Positions 11,178-21,969 of a stretch of DNA of 64,000 nucleotides are shown here, in pieces. Positions within the stretch are counted from its first letter, which is position 1; every line of letters starts with the position of its first letter. This stretch comes from Hydractinia symbiolongicarpus (Eukaryota > Cnidaria > Hydrozoa > Anthoathecata > Hydractiniidae). The position numbers were made by a program, and so were the translations under genes. The notes beneath the pieces are model-generated. The model saw only the letters and a program-made list of their open reading frames with translations. It had not been told where the DNA came from and searched no databases. The stretch is taken from assembly GCF_029227915.1 (NCBI RefSeq), contig NC_079881.1:3658001-3722000 (forward strand), in the 5' to 3' direction.

Positions 11178-11676
11178 AAAGTAAACAACTAAACACGTGC
11201 TTTGGTCTGTAAATTACTGGTCTGTAAATTATCCCTTGAAGTGATTTGAACAATAAATTTTGATCAAACAGAAAGACATTAGGGTGACCCAATACCATAC
11301 TAAAATTCAACAAAAAAACTTCGCTATTGAGCAGGTTATAGTCATTTTTGTGCTGGGTCAGTAAATTACCGGTCTGTAATTTGTACAAAGTTTGAATAGT
11401 AATATCTTTCGAACGTTACGTTTTGAAGACATGGTTCTTACATTTTTTTTGATCCACTCGATCTCCTCTTTCCAACGATATATAATATGACATATAAATG
11501 TGAAATTATTTTTTTGCTGACTGTAAAAGTGATGACGTCATCTAATTTGGTCCGATGGGACAAAAAATTTTGCCACCTATATTTTTTTGGTAATTTGGGA
11601 CCTAAGGAACAACTTTAAATCAAAAAATCACTTTTAACACACATGTGCACACGAAATTACATAGTGGCCCTCACTA
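11178..11676 (-). repeat. right long terminal inverted repeat
   Basis: Reverse complement of 7199-7708 with scattered substitutions. Both arms share the inner CACGTGTTTAGTTG boundary. It should contain the promoter side of the element, because the ORF begins about 250 bp inside it. Confidence 0.9.
11533..11540. promoter_or_regulatory. CRE/ATF-type palindrome in right TIR
   Basis: Perfect TGACGTCA, mirror copy of the site in the left TIR. It lies upstream of the nuclease ORF in its direction of transcription. Confidence 0.35.
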
Positions 11677-11679
11677 TAA

Positions 11680-11705
11680 CATGACCGCTATTAGAGGTTC
11701 CACTG
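11680..11705 (-). repeat. pogo/Tigger-type terminal inverted repeat
   Basis: On the minus strand this begins CAGTGGAACCTCTAATAG, the form of pogo/Tigger ends (CAGTxGAACCTC), and is followed outward by TA, the expected target dinucleotide. It is the displaced 3' end of the Tigger fragment whose ORF stops at 7198. The partner 5' end was not found. Confidence 0.55.
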
Positions 11706-12271
11706 TATTGTCGTTAAAGTAGTGTTATTTTTATAGAATTTATTTCGCGCAGAACATGTCGTGAATCCGCATTAAATTTAATTTGTCCGAAAAAGTCGTA
11801 TTAAAAGACAAAACAAAATTTACCATTTCATTTGTTATTTTTTTTTTAAATTAGCTTTGTCCTCTATAAAAATTTTCGCGTGAAACTTTCTGCTTAGTTG
11901 TTGTCTCAAAATAAAGTTTATTTCGCATCAAAGAACCTTGAATTTGTATATTTTTTTGATAAATCTTTATTGGTCCTTCAGCTTCCGGATTTCCACAAAT
12001 TACACATAAATTTACACAAATTATGCATGACAACATGAACAAGCTCTGATTGGTTTGTTGTATTTAGCAGGTCATATAGGGTTAAAAATGTTTTTGGCCA
12101 TCCAGTTTGGCATTTTAAATACTTTACATAAATTTTAATATTAAGTTACCTTAACTTTGCTCGATAACAAAGCTGGTTTAGAGCTGGTTAAGGACGCCCA
12201 ACTTTTGCATAAGTAGCGAAATTTATTAACATATATATCTCGAAAAGCACTAATGATTTTTCAAACAAAAC
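11706..12271. other. no gene seen
   Basis: AT-rich sequence without recognisable coding motifs or repeats. Confidence 0.5.
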
Positions 12272-12826
12272 AGGACGTACAATGTACGTAAACAACCTCG
12301 CGAATAAAGTTTATAAAAAGCCGTCAATCAGATTGTGATGTGTTACGACGTTAGACACGACATATTTTTCTATTCAGATACGCAATAATATTTGTTACGC
12401 ACTATGCAGTTAATCTTCAAAATTGATTTGTGAGATCTTCTTGAACGGGAAATTCTTCGAACGTGAAGCCCAGGAGAGGAATGCAAAAAGTTGATGGTCG
12501 ATAGAAGTCTTCGTTTGTCTCTTACGTAATGCTGTGGAAATTTTTGCAGACAACTTTCCAGGCATTTGGGAGACCTTAAGTCTGCCTACATTCACTTTTG
12601 TAAACTTTGGTGGAAACACCTTTACTTTACCAGTTAGTTAAAAAATAATTTTGAACACTTATCTTTTATAACAGCAAAAAAAAAAAAAAGTAAAAATAAT
12701 TACCAAGATGAGATTCGAACACACGACTACTCCCGTTTCGGTGGTCAGAGAGGCAAAAAATTTCCATTCTTGTGGGACACATTTGCGTTTTAATACAAGC
12801 TCACGAGCTTGTATTAAAATGATTTC
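12272..12826 (-). repeat. dispersed tRNA-like repeat, copy A (interrupted)
   Basis: Read on the minus strand, 12826-12661 and then 12400-12272 match 53778-54095 in the same order. Shared landmarks are the palindrome ACAAGCTCGTGAGCTTGT, a CCTCTCTGA...GGGAGT segment, GTGTTCGAATCTCAT (a pol III B-box-like word), a poly-T run, and TATTGCGTATCTGAATAG. The 260 bp at about 12401-12660 have no counterpart in the other copy and look like an insertion. A tRNA-derived SINE or SINE-ended element is the best guess. Confidence 0.6.
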
Positions 12827-13609
12827 TAGACGACCTTTAAAGATTCCTTATCTTAGTTAGAATTTTCGCGGAAGGTAAGCTATACCGTGAAGATCTATTT
12901 CCAGAGTATTTTTTGCTAAAAAAAGTTATTCTTACGATAATGGATTTGAAAAATAGCGTTTTTTCTCTTTTCATTTATTTACCAATAGCGAATTTGAAAC
13001 AGCGCAAATAGGTCTACTTGTTATGCGTGAAATCAAGCATAAGCGAATTATTAACCCTGTTAAGTTTTAGATAGCTGAAACACAATTCTGATAAAACGTA
13101 AGCACTGATAGATAACGAAACTGCTCCGCGAGATTTTTGTAAGAGTGAAAGAATGCGTGGAAATGAAAATAGCTAATTAATTTTTTTTCAAATTAATAAA
13201 GCACAAATCCTAAGCAAATTACAGACATAATTTGCATTGTGTATAATGTTGTGTTCTCTTCCATTATCATTTTACCTTTAAATGGACTTTTCGAGCATAT
13301 TCACTACTAAATGCCTGAGGACCAAGACCCACAATGCAAATTTCCATTGACAAAAATGCTTGATCTTTCGGTTGGCGACATTTGTGCGGCTTCATACAAG
13401 ACTAGTCTCAAAATTTGATCCTTGCCGTATCACACAAATCCATAAAATCCTTGAAAAATATTCCAACGATTTTCAAAACCGTGACAAACCTGCTAAGTAG
13501 TTGGTGTTTAAAAAAATTTCTTGAGACAACCTTTCTTAGTTATATTTGTATAACTAAATTATTTAACTTCGTTAAGGTTTTCTTGTAATGGATTTCTGAT
13601 GAATTAGAG
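12827..13609. other. no gene seen; downstream of GPCR 1
   Basis: AT-rich sequence following the stop codon of the first receptor gene in its direction of transcription. Nothing recognisable. Confidence 0.5.
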
Positions 13610-14641
13610 TTATACTTTTTCTACAGCCGTCACTAATTTTCCACTATTGCTACCGGTAATATCACAAATTAATTCAGTGGATTGTCCTTCGCAACATTTC
13701 CTGACCAGACAAGATTTTTTTCTTAGACTAAGTGGCACTCTCTTCGACTCCATATAACTTCGCTCGGATCGAAATGATGTTATTTTTGTAAAAAATGACG
13801 TTGCTGGAAATGCATTTCTTCTCCTATTATTGGAGAATATGTTTTGCACTATAGCTCTGGTTTCAGCATTCAGAAAGATATATATTAAAGGATCAGCAAT
13901 GTAGCCGATAATGTAAAAACAGAACACAGCTTCGTATGTTGTAGAATCGAATGGTCGATTATAATGCACTACCAAGACTTCCACTGTGTCTGGAATAACA
14001 TTGAACAGAACAAATGTTGTAATGATTCCAAAGGGAACGATGTATAACTTTCTGAACACACCAATTGGCTTTGATCGTTTACGTTTGGTCCTTGAGCGAA
14101 TCGAAAACGCGATTTTTGCGTAAGCAATCACAGAGAAGACAACAAACAATGCATCGAAAGTAGCGTAGTATATATACTTGATGTGCGATCTTTCTTTTGC
14201 AAATAAAAATGGAATTGAAGTACTGACGCCAATAATCCAAATCAATACAAGAGAGAATTTCACATTTCTTTTTGTAACAATTGCTTTATATTTTATTCCC
14301 AATGTAATGCAAAGAAATCGATCAACGGAGATTAATATCATTGATAGAAAAATAATAGATAGCGTTCCAATTTCCATCAGTTCGAAGTAAACCATATAGT
14401 TCTCATAAATCATGCCGAAGTATTGGTAAATAATCACTACACAGATATCTTGGGTCATTTTCACGATTTCAATTCTGCTTAAATTGATTAAAATTAATTT
14501 CTGTATGTTACTTCTACGTTTTCGTTGTTTATTTAAAACAAATATCCCGAGAGAATTTAACAGAATAGACGATATCATTAGCATCAATGAAAGAACTATA
14601 GTTGTCGTGGACAGCATTTTCAATCTTTGTTCTCTTGGCAA
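13610..14641 (-). CDS. class A (rhodopsin-like) GPCR, copy 1, long C-tail
   Basis: Single-exon seven-transmembrane receptor of 343 residues. Landmarks are Asn in TM1 (LLNSLGIFVL), NLSRIE in TM2 (Glu at the usual Asp 2.50), DRF at the end of TM3, Trp in TM4 (LIWIIGV), FNVIPD in TM6 and DPLIYIFLNAE in TM7. The TM3/ECL2 cysteine pair is absent. The extracellular N-terminus is only a few residues. The start may be Met9 (14617), because the sister copies begin with the equivalent ML(S)T. Unlike the others it has an extended cytosolic tail of about 85 residues with CLVRKCC, a possible palmitoylation site. It is the downstream-most member of the array in transcription order. The ligand is unknown; plasma-membrane location and G-protein coupling are inferred from the family. 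Confidence 0.85.
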   Translation of the reverse strand: MPREQRLKMLSTTTIVLSLMLMISSILLNSLGIFVLNKQRKRRSNIQKLILINLSRIEIVKMTQDICVVIIYQYFGMIYENYMVYFELMEIGTLSIIFLSMILISVDRFLCITLGIKYKAIVTKRNVKFSLVLIWIIGVSTSIPFLFAKERSHIKYIYYATFDALFVVFSVIAYAKIAFSIRSRTKRKRSKPIGVFRKLYIVPFGIITTFVLFNVIPDTVEVLVVHYNRPFDSTTYEAVFCFYIIGYIADPLIYIFLNAETRAIVQNIFSNNRRRNAFPATSFFTKITSFRSERSYMESKRVPLSLRKKSCLVRKCCEGQSTELICDITGSNSGKLVTAVEKV

Positions 14642-17225
14642 ATTGCTCAGACGTTGTTTGTATGATCCAACGATTTTTTTCTTGCAAATAAACTGATAAT
14701 GTTTCCACTAAGTTCAAAAAATTAAACCAGCTGCTTCATACTTAAAAGATGTTTATTTCGATTTACAAATTCTTTTTCGCAGTTTTACACTTCATTATAT
14801 AACATATTGGTAACGTAAATAATTTACATTTTAATTACACCTCTTTGTTCTTTCTCTTTTCTCCGAAGTCCTGGATGTGTGGCATGTAACCTTAAAAACC
14901 AACCTCCCTTTCACAGTTGTTTCATGCAGTATTGAACCTCGTAACATTTTCTTGTTTTAAAGAAGGCGAGATATACAGTAGATGAATTAAAAACAAGAAC
15001 AATCCTTCTTTGCCTTTTTTTAGAGGCGTGTTTATAAGCATAAGTAAATTTGTAGTTGAATCTGTCAAGTTTACCGATTCATTTCAGTTTATTTTTAAAA
15101 GTGTTAACATGAATACATGTATGCATTGCTTATTTTCTACAGTCCGAAAATTCGATCAACGAAAAAGCACGTGAAATGCACTTCTAGTAGTAAGCACACA
15201 ATATGGTTCTTAAATGATATATATACTTCTCTTTTTTTCTAAAGCTCACTCGGTAAAAAAGACGAATTATAAGCAAATTTCTAAACACGTCATACATAAT
15301 CAATTTTCTAAAAATATTTTTAACAATAATTTGGTCAAAAATATAATTCCATTCAAGTTTATTATTTTTGCTGTATCCTTTCCCAGATTTATACAATGTT
15401 GTTGTTAAAGTTAAGATCAGTGTCAAATTTTAAAGGGACTCTTTTGGTTCTTTCTTCTTATAAGTTTACATTGCATTTCTTATTCTCTTTCTGTCAGTAC
15501 ACTCTCGTATTATCTCTTTGTATTAGCGTTGAAGGTTTGGTGATATGTCATATGATTTTCAATTTATAGACACTGTGTGTCTCTGTTACAAAGTTGTCGT
15601 TCATTCGTTCGTTCGTTCGTTTTTTGGTTCAGTTCACATTCGTGGAACAATCAGGGCAGAATCTATTTTCATTGTTTCGTGAATGTTCATATCAATTTCA
15701 AGTTCTTCTTGGTTGAGCATCGTGTTGTCTACTACCGAGGACATTGTTTCAGTCTGTATGTCTTCACAAGATCATCCGTCTTAGGTGTTGTTGGGAGTGG
15801 TTCAGCTCTGATCAAAGTGTAAGTGTAACACCCTTCTTTCAGAGTCTTTTGGCGAAATGAAGGACAATTACATTTATATAGTATCTTTTAGAGAAATTAG
15901 ATGTTATATTAGTCATATTTGTATAAGTTTTGTTCTATAATATATATCGTTTAAATGGAAATCAATTGGAGATATGAATGTGAACTTTAATATGCTCAAA
16001 AATTAATTGTGCAAAACACTAATAAGATTAACTTATCAGACCTATTTCTGAGGCGCTTCAACACACCTAGAAGCAATGGCTTAGTTAATGGCTTTCTTTC
16101 TTAAGATGTAAAATAAGTTAACGTTGATTTTTATAATTGTTTATTTGACGTTTTCATTGTCATGTTTATGGTATCTTCTCAAAAAAAATATAAAAGAAAA
16201 ATGTCACTTCATTAATCCCATCCCTATTTGTAGTGAAGAGGATTGGCACCACCCTCTCACATTTTTTCGACTGCCAGTCTTATTGTAGTTGTTGGTTTAC
16301 GAGCAGGTTTACTACGAAATTATCACAAGCTTCCATAAATAAAGAAAATATAATTTTTCCCGTACGGCTATATTGTTTAGTGTTTTGTGTAGTAACTAAC
16401 TCTAACCAACTCTTTGATGGGATACAAAATCACTGTTGTTTTTCAGTATTGTCTACATTTTCTGCTACCTTCACACTCTATTTCAAGGCCTCTTTAAAAA
16501 AATAAAACCAACATTAACGAGTACTGCTAAATTTATTTCTCGCGAAAATTCTGCTAATTGCCGTGTGTGCTCTTCTACTTCTTCAATGACTTTTGTTAGT
16601 AATCTCACAATCTGGTCTTATTTCAGAAAGGATAATTTTAACTGTGTTGCTGATAACCAAACCAATTCCACCCACAGCTATGCCAAATTGTTGCTTTGGT
16701 AAATATGCAGTGTTCATCTCATTGATAATACATATTGGTTCAAGCATAATCAGTACACGTATGTTATCTCAAAATTAGCTCTGCATTAGCAACAAAACTG
16801 CTTTTTTTAAGTTTAGGCTTTCAAACCTTACAGTTAGACTCAACGCTGATTAAGCAACAGGAATCTCATATAAAAGATACGCAAAGAGCACACTAAAGTT
16901 TTCTATGTTTCTATTACGATGACATGAAAATGATAAAAATAATACGTACTCATGTAAAATTCACAGCGACAAATAGACTCGTTATAAAAGCAATCTTAGA
17001 TAATTTTTCTTATAACTAAGTAAAACATACAAAACTTGTACATTTGATGTAAAAATAGAGAAGCCCGTTAATGGCAACGCTTAGTATGCAGGACTAAGCT
17101 ACTTGTCCATCGCTATATTCAAAAAACATTTAAGTAGATCGCCCTTCACAAAATGTTGCACTTATACTAGACTATTCTGTTAGACTAAATAGCTACAACT
17201 TTAATCAACTCGGGACATTACTTTG
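14642..17225. other. intergenic, no gene seen
   Basis: Between receptor copies 1 and 2. It contains a short (GTTC)n tract near 15598-15622 and AT-rich filler. The open frames here have no family resemblance. GPCR 1 regulatory sequence should lie just above 14642, with CCAGCTGCTTC near 14729. Confidence 0.5.
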
Positions 17226-18065
17226 TCAAATTATCGTTGGTGGTGATACATCTCTTTCCTCAAATCTAAAAAGTGTATAGATAAAACTTCGGGCTGTAGC
17301 TCTTGTTTCGGCATTCAGAAAGATATATATTAAAGGATCAGCGATGTAGCCGATAATGTAAAAACAGAACACAGCTTCGTACGTTGTAGAATCGAGTGGT
17401 CGATTATAATGCACTACCAAGACTTCAGCTGCGTCTGGAATAACATTGAACAGAACAAATGTTGTGATAATGCCAAATGGGACAATGTACGACTTTCTAA
17501 ATCCTTTTCCTGACTGAATTGCAAGCGCATTTCTTGTCCTTGAGCGCATGTAATAGGCGATTGTAGCGTAAGTTATCACAGACACGATAACAAACAACGT
17601 TCCAAACGCAGCGTAGTAAATATATTTAAAGTGCGATCTCTTCTTTGCAAATAAAAATGGAATTGTTGAAATGACGCCAATAATCCAAATCATTACCACA
17701 GTGAATTTCACTTTTCTTCTCGTAACAATTGCTTTATATTTTACTCCCAACGTAATGCAAAGAAATCGATCGGCGGAGATCAATATCATTGATAGAAAAA
17801 TAATAGATAGCAATCCAATTTCTATCAGCTCGAAGTAAATCATACAGCTTTCATAAACCATGCCGAAGTATTGGAAAATAATCAATACACAGATGTCCTG
17901 GATCATTTTTACTATTTCAATTGTGCTCAAGTTGATCAAAATCAATTTTTGGGTACTGCTCTTTCTTTTGTGTTGCATATTTAAAACAAAAATTCCAAAA
18001 GAGTTTAGCATTAGAGAAAGAAACATTAAGATCAACGAGACAGCCATAGTTTCAGTGGTTATCAT
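17226..18065 (-). CDS. class A GPCR, copy 2
   Basis: Intact 279-residue single-exon receptor with seven hydrophobic segments: MLNSFGIFVL (TM1), NLSTIE (TM2), SADRFLCITLG (TM3 end), MIWIIGV (TM4), FNVIPDAAE (TM6) and ADPLIYIFLN (TM7). The short C-tail ends with FEERDVSPPTII. TM3 begins ESCMIYFELIEIG, shared with copies 3 and 4 and different from the ENYMVYFELMEIG of copies 1 and 5, so the array has two subtypes. The TM3 cysteine lies at about 3.24 and has no partner cysteine in ECL2. The gene and its flanks are duplicated as copy 3. Confidence 0.85.
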   Translation of the reverse strand: MITTETMAVSLILMFLSLMLNSFGIFVLNMQHKRKSSTQKLILINLSTIEIVKMIQDICVLIIFQYFGMVYESCMIYFELIEIGLLSIIFLSMILISADRFLCITLGVKYKAIVTRRKVKFTVVMIWIIGVISTIPFLFAKKRSHFKYIYYAAFGTLFVIVSVITYATIAYYMRSRTRNALAIQSGKGFRKSYIVPFGIITTFVLFNVIPDAAEVLVVHYNRPLDSTTYEAVFCFYIIGYIADPLIYIFLNAETRATARSFIYTLFRFEERDVSPPTII

Positions 18066-18099
18066 GATTTTTTATTTCTATCTTTTCGAAAAAACACTG

Positions 18100-20040
18100 C
18101 CTCTTGTGTTCCAATAGCAATTTCTACTCATCGACCCGGCTGCTATCGGTCTTAACAGGACGCATCTCTTTATCTTTTGAACTTTTTACTAATGATTTAT
18201 TATTCTCTATGGAAACATTATTTAAGCGTTATTTTTTACATTTTAATTATTTAGTTCTTTTTCTAACCTTAAAAATTCGAACCATGGTCATTGTAATGGA
18301 ACATTTACTAGAACATCCTTGTCAAATTAAGAAAGAGGAGTTAAGGTACACGAAAAATTCAAAGAGCTTGGCGAATGTAACACAAAATAGAAAAAAATAG
18401 TAGTGCTTAAAGGTTTTGCGGTTTAATAATAGGCATTAGAATATTGTAAGAACACACTCTGTTTTTTAAAAATGAACAGTGCTATCATCGCATTAGTGTG
18501 ATCATTGCATTGGTCTTTTTTGTAAGAATAACTTTGAGATAATACACGCCTTTTTTGTTAACGACGTTAAATCTTTCAAAAACATGAAAAATGAATGCAA
18601 CAGCAAGTCTTGAACGAGTTAATTTGAAAGAAATGGCAAACAACAGCCATAAACCAAAAAGAGTAGTTATCAAGACTTTCCTTGTTCTAATAATCATACG
18701 ACATCTTAAATAATGATAAATATCATAAAGATAGAAATTTGATTCTAACTTTGGGATCCCAAAATAGATAATCGATAAGCAGCAGAAAAGTAAAAGGTAA
18801 GGCTGCTGAATTAAGCGGGTTCTTTCAGCTCCTATATAAAAAAGACAGTGTACACATTCAACTTTAATACAGGGAAATTCCTGTGCATACCACTGGAAAC
18901 TTTAAAACTCTCTATTCTGGATTGAGAAGATCCAAATTAAGAAGCATTTGCTTTTAAGGGAAGTTTAAAAAACTTCGTTAGATCTAGGGTTTTTCTATAA
19001 AAGTGCAGCAAGTTCTCATAGATCTAAAGTTTATTTTTAATATTTGATCAAACATAACGTTAACAATGAGTGACCATATACTTTGTGCATGGCCCTATCG
19101 CTACCAAAAAGGTCTCTCTTTGTGAGAATAGAAGCATTTTAGAGTTTTGTCATTTTAAACTTAGTCCGAAACTAAAATATAGAAGTCATTTAAATTTTTG
19201 AAACTTGTTGAAAGTAACGTAGCTACAATTTATAAAATTATATTTTTTGAGCTTTCGCATCATAAACTAAGTACATCATTAGAAATAAAATACGAAATTA
19301 AAAACAGAATTAATCACACAGCGTGAGACTGTATATAGTTAAATACTCTATATAATTAATTACTTTATAATTATTAATGTTGTTAGTATAGTTCCAAGTT
19401 GATATCAAACGTGTTATTGATAGATAGCTATTCGTTTTTTCTTTTATGTGTAGCGATTTTTTATAGTGAATAGCTCGCCGTTAGCAGCGGTGTCAAAAAT
19501 TTTAAAATTAGACCAGTTGATATTGCGATTGCTGATATTAGCGTGGATAATTATAATTAAATATTTACTGTTAGTTAGACTTGTAAAGTTGCCATGTCTT
19601 AATGGAAATGATTGTGAACCACTAAGTATGGAAATACTAAAAATTGAGCAACAAAAAATGGGTATATTTCTCTTATTAATAAACCAACTCGAGTAACTAA
19701 ATATCATAACAAACTTATGTTACTACAAATTACTGATTACTTTTCCATCTTATTCACTTATTATTATTATAAACGTTCAACAGTTGTAAAATAAAAAAGC
19801 CAAAAATAGATAAAACTAAAACAAAAAAATATCCAGTTTGAACACACATTCGGATCATTACAAGATGGCGGAGATTTGAAAACTAGTTGTCCGTATACCA
19901 ACTTAAAATATCTCCGAAAGTTTGGGATGGGGAAATGCTGACCTTGCTGTTTTCCTGACTATAAACGTATGTTTCTAGAGGTCGAAGAAATCAGTTTGGA
20001 AGGCAAGAAATTTTCAGAGTCTTCAAAAACATTTGCCCGC
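18100..20040. repeat. flank duplicated upstream of GPCR copies 2 and 3
   Basis: Two blocks, 18110-18400 and 19816-20040, recur almost contiguously at 21970-22400 beside copy 3. Shared words include TCGACCCGGCTGCTA, GGAAACAT and TTCGGATCATTACAAGATG. The 1.4 kb between the blocks here (18405-19815) has no counterpart beside copy 3, so it was inserted here or deleted there. That middle section shows no gene. The downstream sides match too (17190-17225 with 21070-21104). Confidence 0.65.
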
Positions 20041-20199
20041 CGGTTTGGTGTATATAATTCCGTGGAATAAATTTTATAATATTATGCAAAATTTGAGATT
20101 GTCACAACAAATTTTTCTAGGTAGCTGGCATTATAGCTCATCTTATTGCTTTGCTTGAATTTTAATAGCAGTAAATTATTATGCCTTTTGCAAAGTTTA

Positions 20200-20640
20200 A
20201 CAGAAAAGGGTCACGGATCGTTTGCACAACTCTCAGGTTATATACGAAGTGTTTTCAAGTCATTTCAGCCAATCACAAGCAATTCCTTTGCAAGCATATC
20301 CACCATAGAAGAAACTGATGTAACAACATATAATACAAGTGCTAATGAGGACTCTTTAGTGCAAACCGAACCATTTAATATTGAAGAAAATTATAGTTTA
20401 CAGTTTTTATGGAGAGGGGATATAGTTAAAAAAAGATGTGGCTGTTATAAAATAAAACAAAGAGAACGAATTACACTCCTAGATTTATGTCACTTGTAAC
20501 ATTTGTGATTGGTGTGTGATTCGTCCTCTAATAAGGGGCTTGTTCGGTGCAAAGACTGTGGTCCACTTGCAACATATTGCCAGGGTTGTGCAGACGTTTC
20601 CCATAAGAACATTGCATTTCATAATGCAATTAATTTATAG
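20200..20640 (+). pseudogene. cysteine-rich fragment, possibly KDZ-type transposon
   Basis: A frame with CNxC, then VRCKDCG, YCQGCADVSHKN and AFHNAINL has the spacing of the CxC clusters near the N-terminus of KDZ (Kyakuja/Dileera/Zisupton) transposases. A 117-residue open frame (20146-20499) ends just before it, and the parts lie in different frames. It has no start, no catalytic core and no inverted ends, so it is a relic at best. Confidence 0.35.
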
Positions 20641-21104
20641 GTGTGCGTATATACAAGTTTGTTGGATAGTTAGCTATACAGAGTTTGCAAGTGAAGCAAA
20701 CTGCGCCGTTTAACTAGTAACTAGTCCTTACTAAACTTGCCATGCTTATCGGCTATGTACATGATGTATGTGTGTAATGTTAAACTCCTGGATGGTAAGA
20801 CGTGACAGTTTTACATATAAACAGAACTTCAAACGTTTTAAAAGTATAATACGACACTCCGCATTTACTTTCTTTCGTAAGACATTGCCGGTAAGAAAAT
20901 ACATATTCATGTCTAAAACCCTAAAGGTGTATAGCAGATAAGGGTGGCAAGTTTGGCAAGGACGCATCCCCTAGATATATATGACGGAGGTGTACCGCCA
21001 ATGGTGCGACCTAGCCACACAAAAGTTTATCGTTCTTCGTTTTACAGAGCTTTTTTTATTGCATCTATATAACTTTAATAAACTCGGGACGCTGCTTTGT
21101 CAAA
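20641..21104. other. intergenic, no gene seen
   Basis: Downstream side of GPCR copy 3. The last 35 bases match the corresponding position beside copy 2. Confidence 0.45.
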
Positions 21105-21934
21105 TTATCGTTGGCGGTGATATATTTCTCTCCGCAATTCTAAAAAGTGTGTACATAATGTAGCTCTTGTTTCAGCATTTAGAAAAATATATATTAACGG
21201 ATCAGTAATGTATCCAGTAGCATAGAAATAGAGCACAGCTTCGTACGTCGTAGAATCAAATGATCGATTATAACACACTACATCTGGAATGACATTGAAC
21301 AGGACAAATGTTGTAATAATGGCACATGGGACAATGTACGACTTTTTAAATACACTGACGGGTTTTGATTGTATATTTCCTTTTCCTGGCTGAATTGAAA
21401 GCGCATTTCTTGTCCTTGAGCACATGTAATAGGCGATTGTAGCGTAAGTTATCACAGACTTAACTACAAATAACGCTCCAAACGTAGCGTAATAAATATA
21501 TTTGATGTGCGATCTCTTTTTTTCAAACAAGAATGGAATTGTAGAAATGACGCCAATAATCCAAATCATTACCACAGTAAATTTCACTTTTTTTCTCGTA
21601 ACAATTGCTTTATATTTTACTCCCAACGTAATGCAAAGAAATCGATCTGCGGAGATCAATATCATTGATAGAAAAATAATAGATAGCATTACAATTTCTA
21701 TCAGCTCGAAGTAAATCGTGCAGCTTTCATAAACCTTGCCGAAGTATTGGTAAATAATCAATACACATATATCTTGGATCATTTTCACGATTTTAATTCT
21801 GTTTGATCAAAATCAATTTTTTGGGTACTGCTCTTTCTTCTATGTTGCTTATTCAAAACAAAAATCCCAAATGAATTCAGCATTAGAGAAAGAAACATTA
21901 AAATCAACAAGACAATTGTAACAGCAGTTCACAT
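21105..21934 (-). pseudogene. class A GPCR, copy 3, broken in TM1-TM2
   Basis: The TM2-TM7 part is open (21788-21105, 227 residues: DRF in TM3, MIWIIGV in TM4, FNVIPD in TM6, DPLIYIFLN in TM7). The conserved start codon (21932-21934) is followed at once by TGA (21929-21931). The segment between TM1 and TM2 is 4 bases shorter than in copy 2, from an extra A in the A-run and a lost block around the NLST codons, which shifts the frame. The ECL3 region has also lost eight residues (TVEVLVVH in the sisters). A downstream ATG would give a receptor without TM1. Recently silenced duplicate of copy 2. Confidence 0.8.
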
Positions 21935-21969
21935 GATTTCTTTATCTTTTTGAAGAAACACGGCCTCTT

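Larger units (their letters stand above)
7199..11676 (-). mobile_element. 4.48-kb DNA transposon with long inverted repeats, Academ-like
   Basis: The element starts TAGTGAGGG and ends CCCTCACTA, with about 500-bp terminal inverted repeats (7199-7708 and 11178-11676). The three bases TAA stand on both outer sides (7196-7198 and 11677-11679) as a target-site duplication. Removing the element plus one TAA joins the Tigger stop codon directly to a pogo-like terminus, which confirms the boundaries. The interior encodes, on the minus strand, a zinc-finger and FEN/XPG-nuclease-like protein. A nuclease of this type, 3-bp duplications and long ends are consistent with the Academ superfamily as I remember it. 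A 2-bp TA duplication is an alternative reading. The ORF carries frameshifts, so this copy is probably inactive. Confidence 0.75.

Noticed and set aside
7199-11676. Foldback or virus-like element without a transposase
   Set aside because: A coherent multi-motif ORF and a target-site duplication favour a cut-and-paste DNA transposon; no capsid or polymerase genes are present.
12700-12760. Functional tRNA gene
   Set aside because: B-box-like TTCGAATC is present, but the acceptor stem and D-arm do not form; the segment is part of a dispersed repeat with a second copy at 53.8 kb.
14178-14717. Frames overlapping GPCR copy 1 on either strand
   Set aside because: Shadows of the receptor gene; the same antisense peptide recurs over copies 2, 3 and 5 because the DNA is duplicated.
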